Assembly: GCA_002256705.1 (NCBI GenBank)
Contig: NQJI01000127.1
Coordinates: forward strand, 1-7,287
Direction of reading: 5' to 3'
Length of the DNA: 7,287 nt
From: Methylococcaceae bacterium NSM2-1
GTDB taxonomy: Bacteria > Pseudomonadota > Gammaproteobacteria > Methylococcales > Methylomonadaceae
Numbering within the stretch: position 1 is the first letter of the stretch; every line of letters begins with the position of its first letter. Positions 5,990 to 7,287 of this stretch are shown in pieces. The notes beneath the pieces were generated by a model. The model saw only the letters and a program-made list of their open reading frames with translations. It did not search any database and had not been told where the DNA came from. A program made the position numbers and the translations under genes.

Positions 5990-6007
5990 ACGCAATTTAC
6001 GCAATTT
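5990..6007. repeat. Two tandem copies of ACGCAATTT
   Basis: ACGCAATTT occurs at 5990-5998 and again at 5999-6007. A degenerate third unit, ACGAATT, precedes it at 5984-5989 or one base earlier. No function is suggested by its position in the convergent spacer. Confidence 0.85.
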
Positions 6008-6083
6008 GGACAATGAACACGGAATCCCCTTACCACAGTTACAGTCATGAACACAGTAGAAAGGGCAGCGCGAAGGTTAAGTC

Positions 6084-7287
6084 TTATCTGTTAGCGCGAT
6101 GATCAATAATTTCTTCAACTACCGACGGATCGGCAAGTGTGGAGGTGTCGCCCAGGTTGTCAAGTTCATTAGCGGCGACTTTACGCAAAATGCGGCGCAT
6201 GATTTTACCTGAACGGGTCTTTGGCAAGCCGGGGGCCCACTGTATAATATCGGGATTGGCAATGGCGCCGATTTCCTTTCTGACCAGATCAACCAGTTCT
6301 TTTCTCAGTTCTTCCGAAGGCTCAACGCCCACATTCAAGGTGACGTAAGCGTATATTCCTTGTCCTTTTATATCGTGCGGATAACCGACTACAGCAGCTT
6401 CTGCGACTTGATCGTGCAGCACCAAAGCGCTTTCAATTTCTGCAGTGCCCATTCTGTGACCGGACACATTAATAACATCATCGACACGCCCGGTAATCCA
6501 GTAATAACCATCTTTATCCCGGCGTGCGCCATCACCGGCAAAATAATAGCCGGGATAGTTTTTAAAATAAGTATCAATAAAACGCTGGTGATCACCATAG
6601 ATAGTTCGTGCTTGTGCTGGCCACGGACGACTGATGACCAGAATACCTTCTGCTACACCTTCCATAATGCGGCCCTGATTGTCCATAATTTCCGGTATGA
6701 TGCCAAAGAACGGCAAGGTTGCCGATCCCGGTTTTAATGCAGTAACCCCGGGCAAGGGCGTGATCAATATGCCGCCCGTTTCGGTTTGCCACCAGGTGTC
6801 CATTATAGGACAGCGCCCGTTTCCGACTTCATGATAATACCATTCCCATGCTTCCGGATTAATGGGTTCACCGACGCTAGCAAGAATGCGCAGGCTGCTT
6901 CGATTGGTACGGGTAACAAATTCATTACCCTGTGCCATTAAGGCGCGAATTGCAGTCGGAGCGGTATAGAAAATATTCACCTGATGTTTATCGATTACTC
7001 GCCAGAAACGATCGGCTTCCGGATAAGTCGGCACGCCTTCAAACATCAGGGTAGTCGCGCCATTGCACAACGGGCCGTAGATCATATAAGAATGACCGGT
7101 TACCCACCCTATATCTGCGGTACACCAGTAAATGTCGCCATCATGGTAATCAAACACATACTTATGAGTCATGGCTGTAAACAGCAAATAACCGCCGGTG
7201 GTGTGCAAAACACCCTTGGGTTTACCCGTTGATCCGGACGTGTACAGGATAAACAAGGGATCTTCGGCATCCATTTCTTCAGCTGGA
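6084..7287 (-). CDS. acs: Acetyl-coenzyme A synthetase Acs, C-terminal part
   Basis: Acs activates acetate to acetyl-AMP and then acetyl-CoA in the cytoplasm. The gene is on the minus strand and its frame stays open through the right edge, so the N-terminal part (about 250 residues by comparison with the 652 of E. coli) is outside. 400 residues are visible, starting [12 protein letters not shown]. Motifs in order are the phosphate-binding loop [21 protein letters not shown] (6771-6800), [31 protein letters not shown] (adenylate binding and hinge), and [11 protein letters not shown], whose Lys at 6204-6206 corresponds to Lys609 of E. coli, the catalytic lysine controlled by reversible acetylation. 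The C-terminus [18 protein letters not shown] is typical. It converges with rapZ and is a separate transcription unit. Propionyl-CoA synthetase is less likely given the close Acs match. Confidence 0.96.
   Translation of the reverse strand, partial: PAEEMDAEDPLFILYTSGSTGKPKGVLHTTGGYLLFTAMTHKYVFDYHDGDIYWCTADIGWVTGHSYMIYGPLCNGATTLMFEGVPTYPEADRFWRVIDKHQVNIFYTAPTAIRALMAQGNEFVTRTNRSSLRILASVGEPINPEAWEWYYHEVGNGRCPIMDTWWQTETGGILITPLPGVTALKPGSATLPFFGIIPEIMDNQGRIMEGVAEGILVISRPWPAQARTIYGDHQRFIDTYFKNYPGYYFAGDGARRDKDGYYWITGRVDDVINVSGHRMGTAEIESALVLHDQVAEAAVVGYPHDIKGQGIYAYVTLNVGVEPSEELRKELVDLVRKEIGAIANPDIIQWAPGLPKTRSGKIMRRILRKVAANELDNLGDTSTLADPSVVEEIIDHRANR

Larger units (their letters stand above)
5828..6083. 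other. Noncoding stretch between convergent rapZ and acs
   Basis: No coding frame with a start, ribosome site or family resemblance is visible on either strand between the hairpin after rapZ and the stop codon of acs. The stretch contains a pentamer repeat, a 9-base tandem duplication and two copies of ATGAACAC (6013-6020, 6047-6054). I see no clear intrinsic terminator for acs on the minus strand. The segment AACCTGAGTTCGGAATAAG (from about 5859) could be a remnant of an insertion-sequence end, but no matching inverted partner is present, so this is only a suspicion. Confidence 0.6.

Noticed and set aside
6360..6737. Plus-strand open frame of 125 codons inside acs
   Set aside because: It is the antisense shadow of a strongly conserved Acs coding region, with no ribosome site and no family resemblance.
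1..7287. CRISPR array, tRNA, rRNA or a defence/accessory gene cluster
   Set aside because: No regularly spaced repeats with unique spacers, no tRNA or rRNA signature and no unrecognised coding region of any size were found. The genes are all core housekeeping genes.

Overview
The window is a moderately AT-rich stretch of gammaproteobacterial core chromosome. The gene order kdsD-kdsC-lptC-lptA-lptB-rpoN-hpf-rapZ is the classic lipopolysaccharide-transport/sigma-54 neighbourhood of that class, and every protein reads closely like its Escherichia coli counterpart. The small intergenic repeats and moderate AT content would fit a methanotroph-like gammaproteobacterium (Methylococcales). That placement is a guess from general impression, not a demonstrated result.

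Layout. Positions 1-2148 hold the 3' half of kdsD, then kdsC, lptC and lptA, packed with overlapping stop and start codons (1, 4 and 14 bases). Together they make and export the Kdo/LPS precursor: KdsD makes arabinose 5-phosphate, KdsC dephosphorylates Kdo-8-phosphate, and LptC and LptA form the inner-membrane and periplasmic parts of the LPS bridge. After lptA the tight packing stops. A 90-base gap made largely of 7-base repeat units leads to lptB, the ATPase of the bridge. As given, lptB is broken by a +1 frameshift near 2578. Removing one base restores a 241-residue protein in perfect register with E. coli LptB, so a sequence error is the leading explanation.

A 116-base inverted-repeat element (2967-3082) separates lptB from rpoN (sigma-54), which is followed by hpf (ribosome hibernation factor) and rapZ (nucleotide-binding regulator). 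ptsN, which sits between hpf and rapZ in E. coli, is absent. In its place is a 47-base spacer dominated by an 11-bp hairpin. The RapZ C-terminus lacks the basic residues used for small-RNA binding in E. coli.

rapZ and acs (acetyl-CoA synthetase, minus strand, running off the right edge) converge on a 293-base noncoding stretch. It holds a hairpin just after rapZ, five tandem CAAAG units and a 9-base tandem duplication.

No undescribed multi-gene system is visible. The unusual material is the set of intergenic repeat elements inside an essential operon, the lptB frameshift and the altered RapZ tail.
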